Assembly (NCBI GenBank): GCA_918807975.1
Contig: OU964921.1
Coordinates: 7,349,498-7,413,497 of the forward strand
Direction of reading: 5' to 3'
Length of the DNA stretch: 64,000 bases
DNA from: Aplidium turbinatum
Lineage: Eukaryota; Chordata; Ascidiacea; Aplousobranchia; Polyclinidae
How positions within the stretch are numbered: position 1 is the first letter of the stretch; every line of letters starts with the position of its first letter. A program made the translations under genes and the position numbers. A model generated the notes under the pieces. It searched no databases and was not told the DNA's origin. It saw only the letters and a list, made by a program, of their open reading frames with translations. Of the stretch, positions 47,000 through 57,997 are shown in pieces.

Positions 47000-48589
47000 T
47001 TGATGATGATTTGTGTTCCGTTTGCTGCTATCTTATTTCTGCCAAAATATAAGCGTATTTGTACTTTTTGTTCTGACGTTGTTATCTAAAAGTGCATATA
47101 AAAATTGATTGAGTTTCGCTTTTAGCAGCATGATCGTTGCTTACTTCACTGTGAGTACTTCACTGTGATGTACTTCTTACATCACATTTTAGACGCTACA
47201 CAAGTTTCCTTACACAGTTAGACCTTACACAAGCACACAGCTTCAAAATTAGAGAACATTTGGCCATGTTTGTAGTTTTTAAATAGTTCGTTTGCGAAAT
47301 GGAGGTTGGTTTTTGCTAGTCAGTAAGCTGCGAAGGTGAAAAAAACAAAGTAGGATTAACTTTCTGGCTGAGTGCTAGAAGGGTCACAGTTAGACGGTAG
47401 TTACTTAAACATGTTCTGATTGGTTGGCGATGTCATCGGGTCTTATAGGGAATTGTGTTCAAGTGGCTACCCGTCAGAGGCAGCAGCGGATGTAGAAAAT
47501 CATTTTTGGGAAACATTACAGTTCAACTCAAACAAAAATGTCTTGCGATAAAAGGAACAATATAACCATTTGAAGAATGACAGAAACAAACTCTAGACAT
47601 TTTAGACGCTTTTGCACTACTTTTGGTTTCAAAACGCACACTTCGTATTTAGCCATAATCAACTGTTCTTCGATTTTCAGTGGAACGCCTCAAAGCACCA
47701 TTGTGAATCCGCTAATGGGCAGAGATGGACTGGAAAGACTGCCGAATGGTACGGAGGCACAATTTTGTGTCAAGCCGGTAGCAGTCACGAGATAATGCCT
47801 GGAGGCGACGTAGAATGATAGCTGCAATTGGGATAGGAGATTAAACAACATACGGTACAACTGCTTAACCTATGGCAGAGAGAAGAGCAGCGCTCAAAAG
47901 AAATAACTAATTAATAGACTACTAGGCCTACTGAAAAAGTATGTTCAGTTTGACCTAAGTTCTATCTCCAACGATTAGCCGACCATTGACCACGGCAATT
48001 ACTTGAACCTGCAGTGCTGAAAGTTCCGTAGATTTCGCCCCAGGTGATGTTGCGTGCTTTTCTTGTCAATGGCGTTTATTCTTGATCTACGACACTGGCA
48101 GCATTTGTAGCCAGTTTGTAAAAAGTAAGCATTCTAGTGGTCATAAAAACAGATTGCTTTTAAGAGGATAGTTTTCGTTATAAGCATAGACACCAGTGAA
48201 AAATCTACTAAAGACCGACTTAAATGAGTTTGATCTGGTCTAGCTGTCTTCTGTAGCCTGTGTTTGTCAACGTATTAATCTACAAGCAAGCCTACATTTG
48301 ACTACAAATAGGCCCAAGAAGGGGAAGAGAGTAATTTTAATTCCAACTTGGAGAGTGCTGCGAGCGAGTGGAACAAAATGCCCAACCCCTTATTTTTTAA
48401 ACGATCATTAGGATAGAGAACATGTAGCACATTGATTCCAAGTTTCAATACAAAAAGACATACAAGACTGTGGTAGGCTATATACGGTGGCAACAAACTT
48501 ACTTAGCATACGTTGAAGTCGTGGAAGAGCATATTAGATACAGGAGTTTAAAAAAAAACATTTTTCGCTTCTGAACAGCAGTTTGGTTT
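47000..48589. other. Downstream of CPSF1, no gene confirmed
   Basis: It probably begins with the CPSF1 3' untranslated region, though I see no clear AATAAA soon after the stop. AGTGCTAGAAGGGTCACA near 47370 recurs near 11070 and marks a shared repeat. An exon-like stretch at 47680-47818 follows a CAG and is open in two frames; no homology is recognised. Confidence 0.4.
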
Positions 48590-49080
48590 CACGCAGGTAA
48601 GAAGCACGTGAAGTGCAACATTTGCGCTGCGTCAGCTGATCGAAAAATACAGAGAGGAACAAAATGAGCAATGCGTGTTTATTGACCTAGAGAAGGCAAC
48701 ATGATCACGGGCACCAAGAGTGAATGGAACTGTCTTCGAATGAAGGAAGTAGAGGGAAGCATGTCCGTCTGACTCAAGACACGTAGGCTACCAAAGAAGT
48801 GGGACGGGAATAAGCAGTCACTCAGAGATTTGAAATGACATTCTGGGTACATCAAGGATCTGCACTTAGCCCATTCCACTTTTGTTGTTGTTATCATGGA
48901 TTGCATGACAGGAAACATCCGAGAGAGGCATCGTGGGATAGCCTATGCTGTTTGCAGACGACCTTGTGCCGTGTCCAAGGGTTAGAGAGAGATAGAATGG
49001 AGCCTGGAGACTTGGAGAGCAGCAATACAGGATCGGAGTATGAAAATAAGCAGGCAAGACATAGTATCTCAAATTTCAGA
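48590..49080 (+). pseudogene. Decayed LINE reverse transcriptase fragment
   Basis: Pieces in several frames keep the order of a non-LTR reverse transcriptase: FALRQLIEKYREEQNEQC-VFIDLEKA near 48625-48700, then VHQGSALSPF near 48850, then LFADDLVPCPR near 48950, which corresponds to the catalytic F/YADD box. Frameshifts and stops separate them, so it is dead. It is followed directly by a SINE of family B. Confidence 0.75.
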
Positions 49081-49145
49081 TGTCAAAAAAAGATAATATT
49101 TATAAAATAAGACAGCAATACAAAAAGTTGTGAAACTAGCAAAAA

Positions 49146-49420
49146 TGTTGGGCTCGCAGTCGAGAGCCTGCATGTTCGACTCCAGCCACCTGCACTTGTT
49201 GTTTCTCTGTGCAAGAAACTTTACGATAATTGCCTCTATTCAGTGATCGATTTCGAGTAATGGGTAGTACCAAATTTAAGTCATAAGTAGAATAGACAAC
49301 CGGAAACAGGCATTGCAATCGGCTGCAACGTGGGTCAGGTGTACATCAAAAGGCGTACACCGATGCATAGCGCTTAAGTCCGCTTTCCCGCAATGCAGGG
49401 TAAAGATATAACAAACAAAC
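49146..49420 (+). mobile_element. SINE family B copy, 5'-truncated
   Basis: It starts inside the tRNA-like head at GTTGGGCTCGCAGTCGAGAG, includes box B GTTCGACTCC, and ends in ACAAACAAAC. It is uninterrupted where the 15624-17337 copy carries its hAT, which dates that hAT after this SINE's spread. Confidence 0.8.
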
Positions 49421-49469
49421 ATCTTATTGCGACAGTCCAGAGTCCATGAAAGCGGAAAAAGTGATAGAG

Positions 49470-49590
49470 AAGTGACATGAAAGCCAATCTTTATGTCCAT
49501 CCTCACTCCTCTGTCTTTAAGTGTCTTGCTGAAGACACAGCCACATGCTTTTGAGCGGTGTCGAACCAGCGTCCTTTCATCCACTTTTAC
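49470..49590 (-). mobile_element. SINE family C copy
   Basis: It contains AGCCAATCTTTATGTCCATC, CTTTAAGTGTCTTGCTGAAG and GCGGTGTCGAACCAGCG. Confidence 0.7.
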
Positions 49591-50115
49591 CATCACATTT
49601 TCTCGTCAAACAGCTCAAGATAGTGTCAGCGGTCAATAACGATTCATGTGACGTCACTTTCAATCACGTGAAATAAATCTTTGTTACCGAAACCTAGCTG
49701 AATTGCTTGGGGGAAAATCTGTCTTTGAACTAAAATGGGCCCAGGGGCGCGGGAAGTAGTGGTGCTCAAGGGGCTGTAGCCCACCTAGAGCAAATTCAGC
49801 CCCCCCTGGAATTTTCTACAATTGCTTGAGCCCCCCCTAGAAAATTCGAGCAATTTAAGGTAGGCCTACATAACATATTTTCAGACATTTTTTGAACAAC
49901 AATTGCTACGATGAACCGAGTTCCTATTACGTGTGGTCGCGCTCATCATTCGGAATAAAGAGTCATCAATCACAGGCAGCTATATCTCGCAGTAGCGGTA
50001 CTAGCCACCCTCCCTACTAACACGGCGGTCCAAGATCGTTTATTGGACATCATTCTGCAATATTTATATTTCATGTAGCCTACTTCTGAACATTACAATA
50101 ATACATGATATTGCT

Positions 50116-50960
50116 TTGTCATGTCTGACCGACATGACAGAAGATAGTGCAATGAGAGGAGATGCACGTGCAATTGCAAACGTATTCGACTTGGCAAAAC
50201 AAGCACGCACGATGCGGCTTTATTTTGCGATTACCTGCAGCGGTGAAGTTTTTCAGCCTGCAGAAGCCATCGCAAGACAGCTCCAAAACAAGAAGATCTT
50301 TGCTTTTTCAGCTTTGGAATCAATCACCATTCTCCGCAAACAGATCAAAAATCTCAGAAAAGATGAATCCATTTCCAAGCTTATGGAAGCAGCGAACGTC
50401 TTTGCGTCTGTCGTCTGTAACCTAATGACGCCAAAGGATCCCCGAGTGAGCAAAACTCCAGCAAGATTTCTAAACACAGAGGAATCGGATGCTTTTTCGT
50501 CTGCGGGAGAAGGAGCGTGGAAACGGCAATACATCGAAGCCCTTAATTTGGTTCAAGCTGGACTTGATCGAAGATTCGACGAGATGGATTTACTTACAGC
50601 AGCCAACAAAGAGAAGGCCTTTCTGAGCTGTGCAAATGTTGAGGAAAGATCTGATACTGAGATCAGCTTCCCCGATGCTTTCAGAAAAGATCGCCTAAAA
50701 AACGGAACTTACTTTGCTCAGCGATGTTGTAAGTAGAAAAACTGCAAACTCCGTTCAAAAGGTTGCTGAGATACTATCGAAACTAAATCCTCAAACACTA
50801 ATTTAGATCTTTTCAAAGAAACGCGAAAATTCGTGGAGCTCTGCCTTTGCTTCTTGGTTTCAGCTGCATCATCAGAACGTTCTTTTTCAGCTCTAAGACG
50901 TCTGAAAACGTGGTTGAGAAGCTCAATGACACAAAAAAGACTCACGGTAGCCTACTCATG
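50116..50960 (+). pseudogene. hAT transposase, ZMYM/TTF-type, C-terminal part
   Basis: The 50116-50736 frame includes MRLYFAITCSGEVFQPAEAI, ALNLVQAGLDRRFDEMDLL and ends near YFAQRCCK. After a frame change, 50850-50945 holds LVSAASSERSFSALRRLKTW and LRSSMTQKRL, the conserved hAT dimerisation motif. These features match the DUF4371-containing transposases related to zinc finger MYM-type proteins. The N-terminal zinc finger and first catalytic region are absent. One or more frame changes make it non-functional. Confidence 0.85.
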
Positions 50961-51270
50961 TTGAGAAAACACCTGAGCATGAGAAAACAACTGAGCGAAA
51001 ATCAATTTTCGGAAACGTGTGAGAGCTCATTTCCACAAACTGTCGTTTTCATATCACATTCTAATTTGTTGGTTTTCATTTTTATTTCCTGAACAGCTAT
51101 TTTGGTTTCTTGTTTGCCATTCTTCATTTAACTTATTATTTTACAATGTGTGCGTTTCGGCGTCGTTTTTCACACAGGAGGGGACCAAATGCTTACTACT
51201 AATTTAAACGTTTTTCCACAGAAGGGGGGATCTAGGGGGGCGAAGCCCCCCAGAAGCTGACTACACTACG

Positions 51271-52484
51271 CAGGGCCGGATTTAGACCATGAGAGGCCCT
51301 AGGCTATTCCATTTGTAAGGCCCCTCCCTATTTTTAGCTCAGAATTTCTCTCTAAACAACATCACATGTCATTGCTTAATGTTAAAAATATGAGTGCATT
51401 AAACTCTTCGTTCTTTTCATTTTCCACGTTCATGGGTGCAAATTTTTAGTTAAAAGAATAAAAATTTAGTTAAGGCAGTTTTGCTTTTAATTTTAATTTC
51501 TTTGATCAAACAGCCGTTACAATAATTGTAAAGTTTATTTACTTACGAGGATATAAGAAATAGTTACAGCCATCAAATAGAGTAAGACTAGTCTACCAAA
51601 TTTTTTTTCTAGCTTTTGTCAAAACAAAACCATGCAAAAGTTCATCAAAATTTATCTGTTTAAGTTTGTCACTCTCAATGCACAGAATGCTCAGTGCGGA
51701 CAACCTTTCTTGAGACATTGTCGATCTCAGTTTCTTTTTGATGCTTTTGAGCCTTGAGAAAGATCTCTCTCCTGAGCAGTTAGTGACCATTAAGCGTAGA
51801 AACGGTCTTAATATTGCTTCCACATTAGGATAGGCAGTGTTAATTTTTTCCTTGCACATAATTTCATAAAGGTCTCCATGAGACAAGGAAATAGATTGCT
51901 CTTCTGTAACGGCAAGCCCTTGGTGTTGTGTTTGTCTCACGTACAAATGAAAATATAGAAGTTCATCAGTAAGTTTCGGGTCAACATCTTCGGGATACGC
52001 TTCATTTAAAAGTTCTACTCCTCGTACAATTTCTACCTTAGTTGCTTTCAGACTAGCAAAAAAGAAAAACATTTCTGCAATGTCATTGTACACATTAGCT
52101 CTTCTTAAATTGGCTTCAAGTGCGTCGAGCATAGGGATACAGGAATTTATTTTGAACCTTTTCTTTGAAGAGAGTTCTCTTAAAGCGTCAGGTGCATCTC
52201 TTTGTCTCCTAGTGACAGCTCTGTAGTTAATATTCGGCAAGATTGCTTTTGCTTGCTGATCAAACTCATCTCTAATTTCGCTTAGAAAGCTTGTCAAACC
52301 AGTTGTGTATAGAATTTTCTACTCTGAAAAGCTTGTTATATGCTAATAGCCTATATACTTTAGGTAGGGTTTAAACTTGTCAAGTTTTTAAAAGAATTTC
52401 AAAATTCGAAACCGAACTTCGAGGCTCCTGGACGTTGAGGCCCTAGGCTTCAGCTTGCCTAGCCTATTGGTAAATCCGGCCCTG
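51271..52484 (-). mobile_element. hAT element, CAGGGCCGGATTTA family, with transposase
   Basis: The ends CAGGGCCGGATTTA and TAAATCCGGCCCTG are flanked by a perfect 8-bp duplication ACACTACG (51263-51270 and 52485-52492). It is inserted in the 49742-52536 hAT just inside its right end. It shares ends with 573-1200 and 62428-62659. Confidence 0.92.
51593..52297 (-). CDS. hAT transposase, C-terminal 234 residues
   Basis: This is an intact frame of 234 codons. It has FFFFASLKATKVEIVRGVEL in the middle and LRLMVTNCSGERSFSRLKSI with KKKLRSTMSQERLSALSILC near the end, the hAT dimerisation domain, then INFDELLHGFVLTKARKKIW at the C-terminus. Full-length relatives of the ZMYM/TTF-type class have 600-800 residues. 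The zinc finger and most of the RNase H-like catalytic core are missing, so this copy could not act alone. The open frame suggests a fairly recent insertion. It is unlikely to be a host gene. Confidence 0.85.
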   Translation of the reverse strand: MTSFLSEIRDEFDQQAKAILPNINYRAVTRRQRDAPDALRELSSKKRFKINSCIPMLDALEANLRRANVYNDIAEMFFFFASLKATKVEIVRGVELLNEAYPEDVDPKLTDELLYFHLYVRQTQHQGLAVTEEQSISLSHGDLYEIMCKEKINTAYPNVEAILRPFLRLMVTNCSGERSFSRLKSIKKKLRSTMSQERLSALSILCIESDKLKQINFDELLHGFVLTKARKKIW

Positions 52485-52544
52485 ACACTACGGCAGCTTC
52501 AGCCCCCCCTAGAGAAAAATAGTTCCCGCGCCACTGAAAATGGC

Positions 52545-55500
52545 CCATGTTATTGTTAAGTAAATAAAAGCATAGCAAGGCTATTTAAAATAATCATTGC
52601 TACAAAAAATCTTTTGTCTTCGTTTTGTTTCTAAAGAACGCAATTTCTAAACAATATGATTTGCTATAAAACAAAAATATTTCTAAACTTTGAGATACCG
52701 GTAGGTACTATTGTATTTTCTCTCGACAAACGATTTGTTGCCATAATTTTGTTTCGAATTACTTGTGAAGATTTTCATCTTGACGAAAAATCGTTTTGAA
52801 CAGTCAAGTGCATAGGACTTAACCAATAAGCCAGGAACTTATAATTTCAAGGAGGCGTATTTTATCAACGCAAGATGACAAACTCAAGTTTTTGTTATAC
52901 TTTACTTATTCCTGTGCTACAACTACAACCGCTGCCTTGGACAAGAATAACCGGTTTTATACCATTACGTAGGAAATCATTTTCTTTCAAGATAAACTTT
53001 AGTTTTGGCTTGGTAAGCAATTGGTGTACAGGCGAAGTTAAAAATCTGTTTTTAAAACTTTCAGGACGCGCTTTTAAAGTAAAGCTAGGCTAAGTTTTCC
53101 AACAGACCATGATGACGCAATGTGAGGGAATATCAGTGCAGGAAAGATGCACATTTAGAAATGGATTTACTTATTTAAAAAAAACGACCTTGGAATACTC
53201 AAATTTCCTGTCAGACGAGAAAGATGTGGAAGCCTTACCACCTTCAGCAAATTACCAAAGTGACCTTAATCATGAGGTAAGAATAAATACGTTAGTTGAA
53301 TGCATGCCAAAAACAATTTCACTTTAACGTGATGACAGCCTAGTCCAACATTAACTGCCACCTGCAGCCTACTGTTAAATAAAAGTAGGCTATTGCTTGC
53401 AGCAGGGGTAGGCAAGGAATCTGGCACGGGGCACATTAGAATGCGCGTACCGGTAACGGAGATTTAACCTCTAGCCTACCTATTAGTTTGATTGTAACGT
53501 AAGCAAAACAGCAAGGATAGCTTTTACAGAAACATTTAATTATAGGCCTAAGTTTATTTGTTTTTTGAAAAGACATGTCATTTAGCGCAAGGAATTCAAT
53601 TGAAAAAAAAATAACTGCGCACGCACGCAAGCTTTCTTTCATTAGGAAGGATAATGCTTCTTGAGATTTTCATGAAGTCGTGGACTGCCTCATACAGAAT
53701 GGCCTATCGGTGACAATATGACGTATTTACATGAAGCGGGTTTTTTTATCGGCCTACATTGAAGTGGAAGTCTCTTTATGGGGCCCGAGGATCTCAATGG
53801 TACCGGACCCAAATTATCCTCTCTGACCAGTAACAAAACGAAAGAAAATCTTGAAATTCACAGTAGCCCATCTTGCTTGTAACAGCAATAATCCAAACTA
53901 GTTTATATGTCTTGACCAAACCCAGGAATTTTCAGTCCACAGGCTAACGCTTTCGTTGTGAGATTCTAATGCATTTTCATACTTGCCTGGCGCTAATAAC
54001 AAATCAAATCGCTACAATTTCAATATGAAAAACAAACTTTTCGCCGAAATAAAACAAAATTTTATTTAAACAAAAAAAATTCTACAGAAAACCAAATTTC
54101 ATTGCAGCTTTGCCATGTTGGTGATAGTCACATAAAAAATCGAGAGGTGCCAAAAACATGGTGGAAGTGAAAGCTACCAAAATTCAAGTTAAACACCAGT
54201 GATAAACAGAAGAGTAGGCTATTTCAAGTGGGTGGTTCGCAATTGAGTAACTTTAAACAGTTTTAGTCATTTCTAATTGAGTGACCTTGGGCAGTTTTTT
54301 TCTGACGACATCGTCGCACCAGCCTTGGGCATGTTTTGGCAAATTTTTGATTTTACTGACACAGGTTCGTTATAGTTTTTATATTTGGATAATTTTGCTG
54401 ACCTTTTAGCATAATAATGATTGGATTGTTTGATCAAAATTTTAATGTAAATTAAAATTAAATTTGACACTTCACAAGGGATATTTATAACTAAACCTGC
54501 AAAACAAAAACGGGGATATCAGTAGAAATCGCTTGATACGTCGCATCGGAAATAAGTTTAGCCGCAAGCCAAACCACTGGCTACATTACATTCATGCTCG
54601 ATTTGAGCTGAAAAAATATCTTTAGGTATTCGTACGAAAGTAAAACTATTCAGCGTGAAAGTTGGCAACTTCCAGCTATAAAGGTCATCATAATTTCTGG
54701 GATGTAACTCGTCTCAAATGCAACAAACACCATGTCTTGGACGTTTAATATTACAAAGAATCCATATTTCAATCTTCAACAAATGACATGTTGCTAATAC
54801 AGTGGTAAGGAACTCCCTCTGACATTTCATTAAGATGTTTCTGCAAAGACGCATACTGCTTTAAATCGAAAGAAAAATACATAAATTTTAGACAGAAAAA
54901 CTGCATCTTCTAAACGTGAATTTGATTCCTTTGGTATAGCAGGTGAATGAGCGTATGAGAACTTTGCAACTGTACAACAACAAAAAGAAAATATAAAACG
55001 ACAGTGGCGCACTAACCAAGTGGCTTCCTGAAGTGAAAGGCTTCGTCCTGTAAATCACGTTATAAGTTGTGGGACACACATTGACATTGTGGGCTACTCA
55101 CTCGCTTTATAATTGAAAGAATACAGTTGTGCGGAAGACTCACAATACGAACAAAAAGCTACAAAGTGAACATAAAATAGAGATGAAGGCATCGCAAAAA
55201 ATCCGCAACCAGAAAACGCGCTTGCAGTTTTGACAACTTTTGGTCACAAAATAACAATTCACTGCTTGTTAAGGGTGTTGGAAACATTATGATTTTGTTG
55301 AAACAAACAGACTTTTCACTAAGAAATTTAATTCGAAACAAAGGTAATCGAGCGTTCTGCTTCTCGTTTCCCAAACCTCTATAGTTACCGATATTCTGGG
55401 GCATAAACATATTCTTAAGCAAGCAATTTTTCCCAAATTCCCTCATACCAAAAACCAAGACCTTCTTTTTAACGTGGCACCCCTATACGCCTTCAAAACA

Positions 55501-55818
55501 AAAAAAAAGCCGACATTAACATAATGGAAACTGAATAAGAAAAGCATCATAACATAATGCTTCACGAGTAAAACACTACAAGTACAAACGCTGCGCAAAC
55601 AAACCGGGACCTGGTGACATTGAAGAAAATTTCTAAAAACCTTATTGTTTTGCAAGATCTGCATACAAGAAAGTCACAACGTAAAAATGAGTCAGCTAGA
55701 ATATCGCGGTTTGCTGAACTCGTAAAAAACAACACAATGCATTCAAATTTTGGAATGAAAATAGATACTCGCGCCCAATGAAATACAAACCACAAAGAAT
55801 TCCGCTCACTTCGTTTAT
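52545..55818. other. Intergenic DNA, few features
   Basis: AT-rich. It contains a hAT-like left end near 53403 (CAGGGGTAGGCAAGG) without a visible partner, and one candidate exon (53109-53274). Open frames on the minus strand at 55159-55795 show no domain or exon support. Confidence 0.4.
53109..53274 (+). CDS. Candidate first coding exon, orphan
   Basis: ATGATGACGCAATGTGAGGG opens a frame of 55 codons, ending LPPSANYQSDLNHE at GAG|GTAAGA, a good donor. The composition is protein-like, without low-complexity bias. I do not recognise it and found no following exon on the plus strand, so it may belong to a gene with a long first intron or be a chance frame. Confidence 0.3.
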
Positions 55819-56158
55819 TATACGTTTCTATTCACTGCATATTTATTCAATACGATAGCAAGGCACAAAACTTTGATCTCTTGCCTGACCCAGCTGGGAC
55901 ATACAAAGATGTTCATGGGTAGCAACCACTGCAAAACAAATGCCGCACAATGAGAAAAATTGCTACATATTGAAGTAAAAGATGTATATATACGTTTCTA
56001 TTTACTGCATATTTATTCAATACGATAGCAAGGCACAAAACTCGGATCTCTTGTCTGACCCAGCTGGGACATGCAAAGATGTTTATGGGTATTAACCACT
56101 GCAAAACAAATGCTGCACAATGAGAAAAATTGCTACATATTGAAGTAAAGATGTATAA
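55819..56158. repeat. Tandem duplication, two units of 170 bp
   Basis: TATACGTTTCTATTCACTGC to AGATGTATA recurs exactly 170 bases later with about 5% difference. No gene in it. Confidence 0.9.
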
Positions 56159-56216
56159 ACTATATAGCGTGATTATAAATCAATATAAGGAAGAACAGCT
56201 ATGCACTACTGAAAGC

Positions 56217-56564
56217 CAAGGCGGTGGAGTCGGAGGGATTTTGGCGTGTCCGGAGGAGGAGTCGATAAAAATAAGGGCGACTCCGACCTGATACATAAAG
56301 ATGAATACAATTTTTGTTTGCAATGTTTTTTCAAAATATTTTTTCTTGGTTTCCGTATTGCGTTGTAAAAGTTTATATAGAAAAATGAAAGTGTTTGTTC
56401 TTGTAGCTTTTATGAAGGTCGCCGTTTCAACTCCAAACACAAAAGTGAAATTACATAAAAAAAATGAAGACAAAACTTTAAAAAAATCTGGCAACACTGA
56501 AGCCGGAGTTGGCACGCGTTATAAACCGAGGAATCGGATATTTTTCGCCGACTCCACAACCCAG
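56217..56564. mobile_element. hAT-type element related to 41783-42203
   Basis: The left CAAGGCGGTGGAGTCGG and right CCGACTCCACAACCCAG are inverted repeats. The flanks CTGAAAGC and CTGATAGA agree at 6 of 8. A 113-codon frame inside (56301) has no recognised domain. Confidence 0.6.
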
Positions 56565-57199
56565 CTGATAGAACTAGTGACAAAACGTTTTTTTCCACAA
56601 GAACAAAACGGTATGTGCAGCACATTCTCTAAAAGAGCATAAAACGAGCTGTCACAATAGATATGCTGCAGCAGTTTTTCTGTATTCTACAATGACGTCA
56701 CAAATCATACCATTTTGCTATAGAAAGAGTAAAAAGTCATTCATTCATAATTAAGCAAATACCACATCAACCATACCTTCACAACATTATCCCCAAACAA
56801 AACAATGCGTCGTTGTTAATGTTATATACGTGTGATTAAAATACTTTTTCACATCTCACCTGTGAACAAGCGAGGTTTATTGTTTATAAAATTTGTATGG
56901 TTGAAAAAATTACATATATACTTGGAATCAATGGCAAAAACACACTCAATCACTCATGGTCCAGACTCGTAAAACAAATTACTGAATCATCTGTAAGAAC
57001 TAGTGCATGCAGAAATTGTAGAAAAAATAGAATGCTGATCAATCTATCCACGGTTTTCAACTTTACCATGTGAGCATACCGAATAAAAAATTTGCGGCAA
57101 CAATAAAAACTGCAACAATGTACATACGCAGGTAAATTCATATATACATTAGCCTATACAAGGATAGAAATATAACCAACATATACTTGTAGTTCACAC

Positions 57200-57702
57200 C
57201 AGCGGTTCTTCAACTTTTTTCTCCACCACCCCTTGTCACTTAGGACACATTATTTTCAATCGTTTTTAAGAATGCATAAACTGTTCTACAAAAATTATAT
57301 TAGATTGCATGGTTTGCGTATCAATGTGATACACGCGCTTGGTGATCTTCACAAAGGTTTGAGAGATTTGGCACAATCTTACTACTTAATATAATGCACG
57401 AGTGGCAAATACAACATCGAACATATATAATATAAATAAAGTAAACAATATCACACCAAATCAGAAGAATCGGTTTATTTAAATACAGAGCTTTCGCCAC
57501 ACAAGTGTGGCTTCATCAGTATAAACTTATTCAAATAGAATATATAATTATATATATATAATATACTTGGTATATAATATACTTAATATACTTATATATA
57601 ATATACTTGGTTAACTAGTGGCTTAATTAACATTTTCGCCCCACATCGCCGCTTTTACTTTTTTACCTTTTGGGGAGCAATATCGCCCACTGAGAGCCAC
57701 TG
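57200..57702. mobile_element. hAT-type element with CAGCGGTTCTTCAAC end
   Basis: The left end CAGCGGTTCTTCAACTTTTT and right end GAGAGCCACTG are short inverted repeats. The flanks GTTCACAC (57192-57199) and GTTTACAC (57703-57710) match at 7 of 8. It contains a Penelope-like hammerhead fragment and a TATA-rich run at 57545-57610. Confidence 0.65.
57440..57530 (-). ncRNA. Hammerhead-like ribozyme motif of Penelope type
   Basis: On the minus strand: ACTGATGAAGCCACACTTGT, then GTGGCGAAAGCTCTG. This gives CTGATGA, a seven-pair stem GCCACAC/GTGTGGC, then GAAA, the conserved hammerhead core. One extra A lies between core and stem. It is followed by ATTTAAATAAACCGATTC. This is the best of the motifs in the window. 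Flanking helices I and III were not confirmed. Confidence 0.5.
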
Positions 57703-57997
57703 GTTTACACAGCTTGTAAAAAAACGTATTTTTATCAATCGTTTCAGTGCCTCTAATAACCCATCAGTACGTTCCTTTTTAGCGGGAACTGCGGCTAGTG
57801 TTTTGACCTGTGAGCCTGCATAGTGCTTGTCCCTGACACAAGACTCATTTAATTACACAATCCAAACATAAGTCATTGACTCATTATAGTGAAACATCTA
57901 TAAACTTGACACTTTAGCTACAAGAGGATAAACCATGAAACCTGATCTATCTGCAATATCAAAAACTAAAATAAAGCGCCACGTATCTCACAAGAAA

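Larger units (their letters stand above)
49742..52536 (+). mobile_element. hAT element, CAGGGGCGCGGGAA ends, with a second hAT inside
   Basis: The left end CAGGGGCGCGGGAAGTAG and the inverted right end (complement CAGTGGCGCGGGAACTA) are followed inward by CAGCCCCCCCTRGA repeats on both sides. The flanks AAAATGGGCC and AAAATGGCCC indicate an 8-bp or slightly longer duplication with one slip. It carries its own transposase (50116-50960) and is interrupted by the 51271-52484 element. Confidence 0.85.

Noticed and set aside
47577-47818. Additional host exon after CPSF1
   Set aside because: It is open in two frames after a CAG, but no homology or linking exon was found, and CPSF1 already ends with a stop at 46999.
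53403-53440. hAT element starting CAGGGGTAGGCAAGG
   Set aside because: Only one end is visible, without inverted partner or duplication.
55159-55795. Overlapping minus-strand frames as a gene
   Set aside because: Three different frames overlap, none with recognisable domains or splice borders; AT-rich chance frames are likely.
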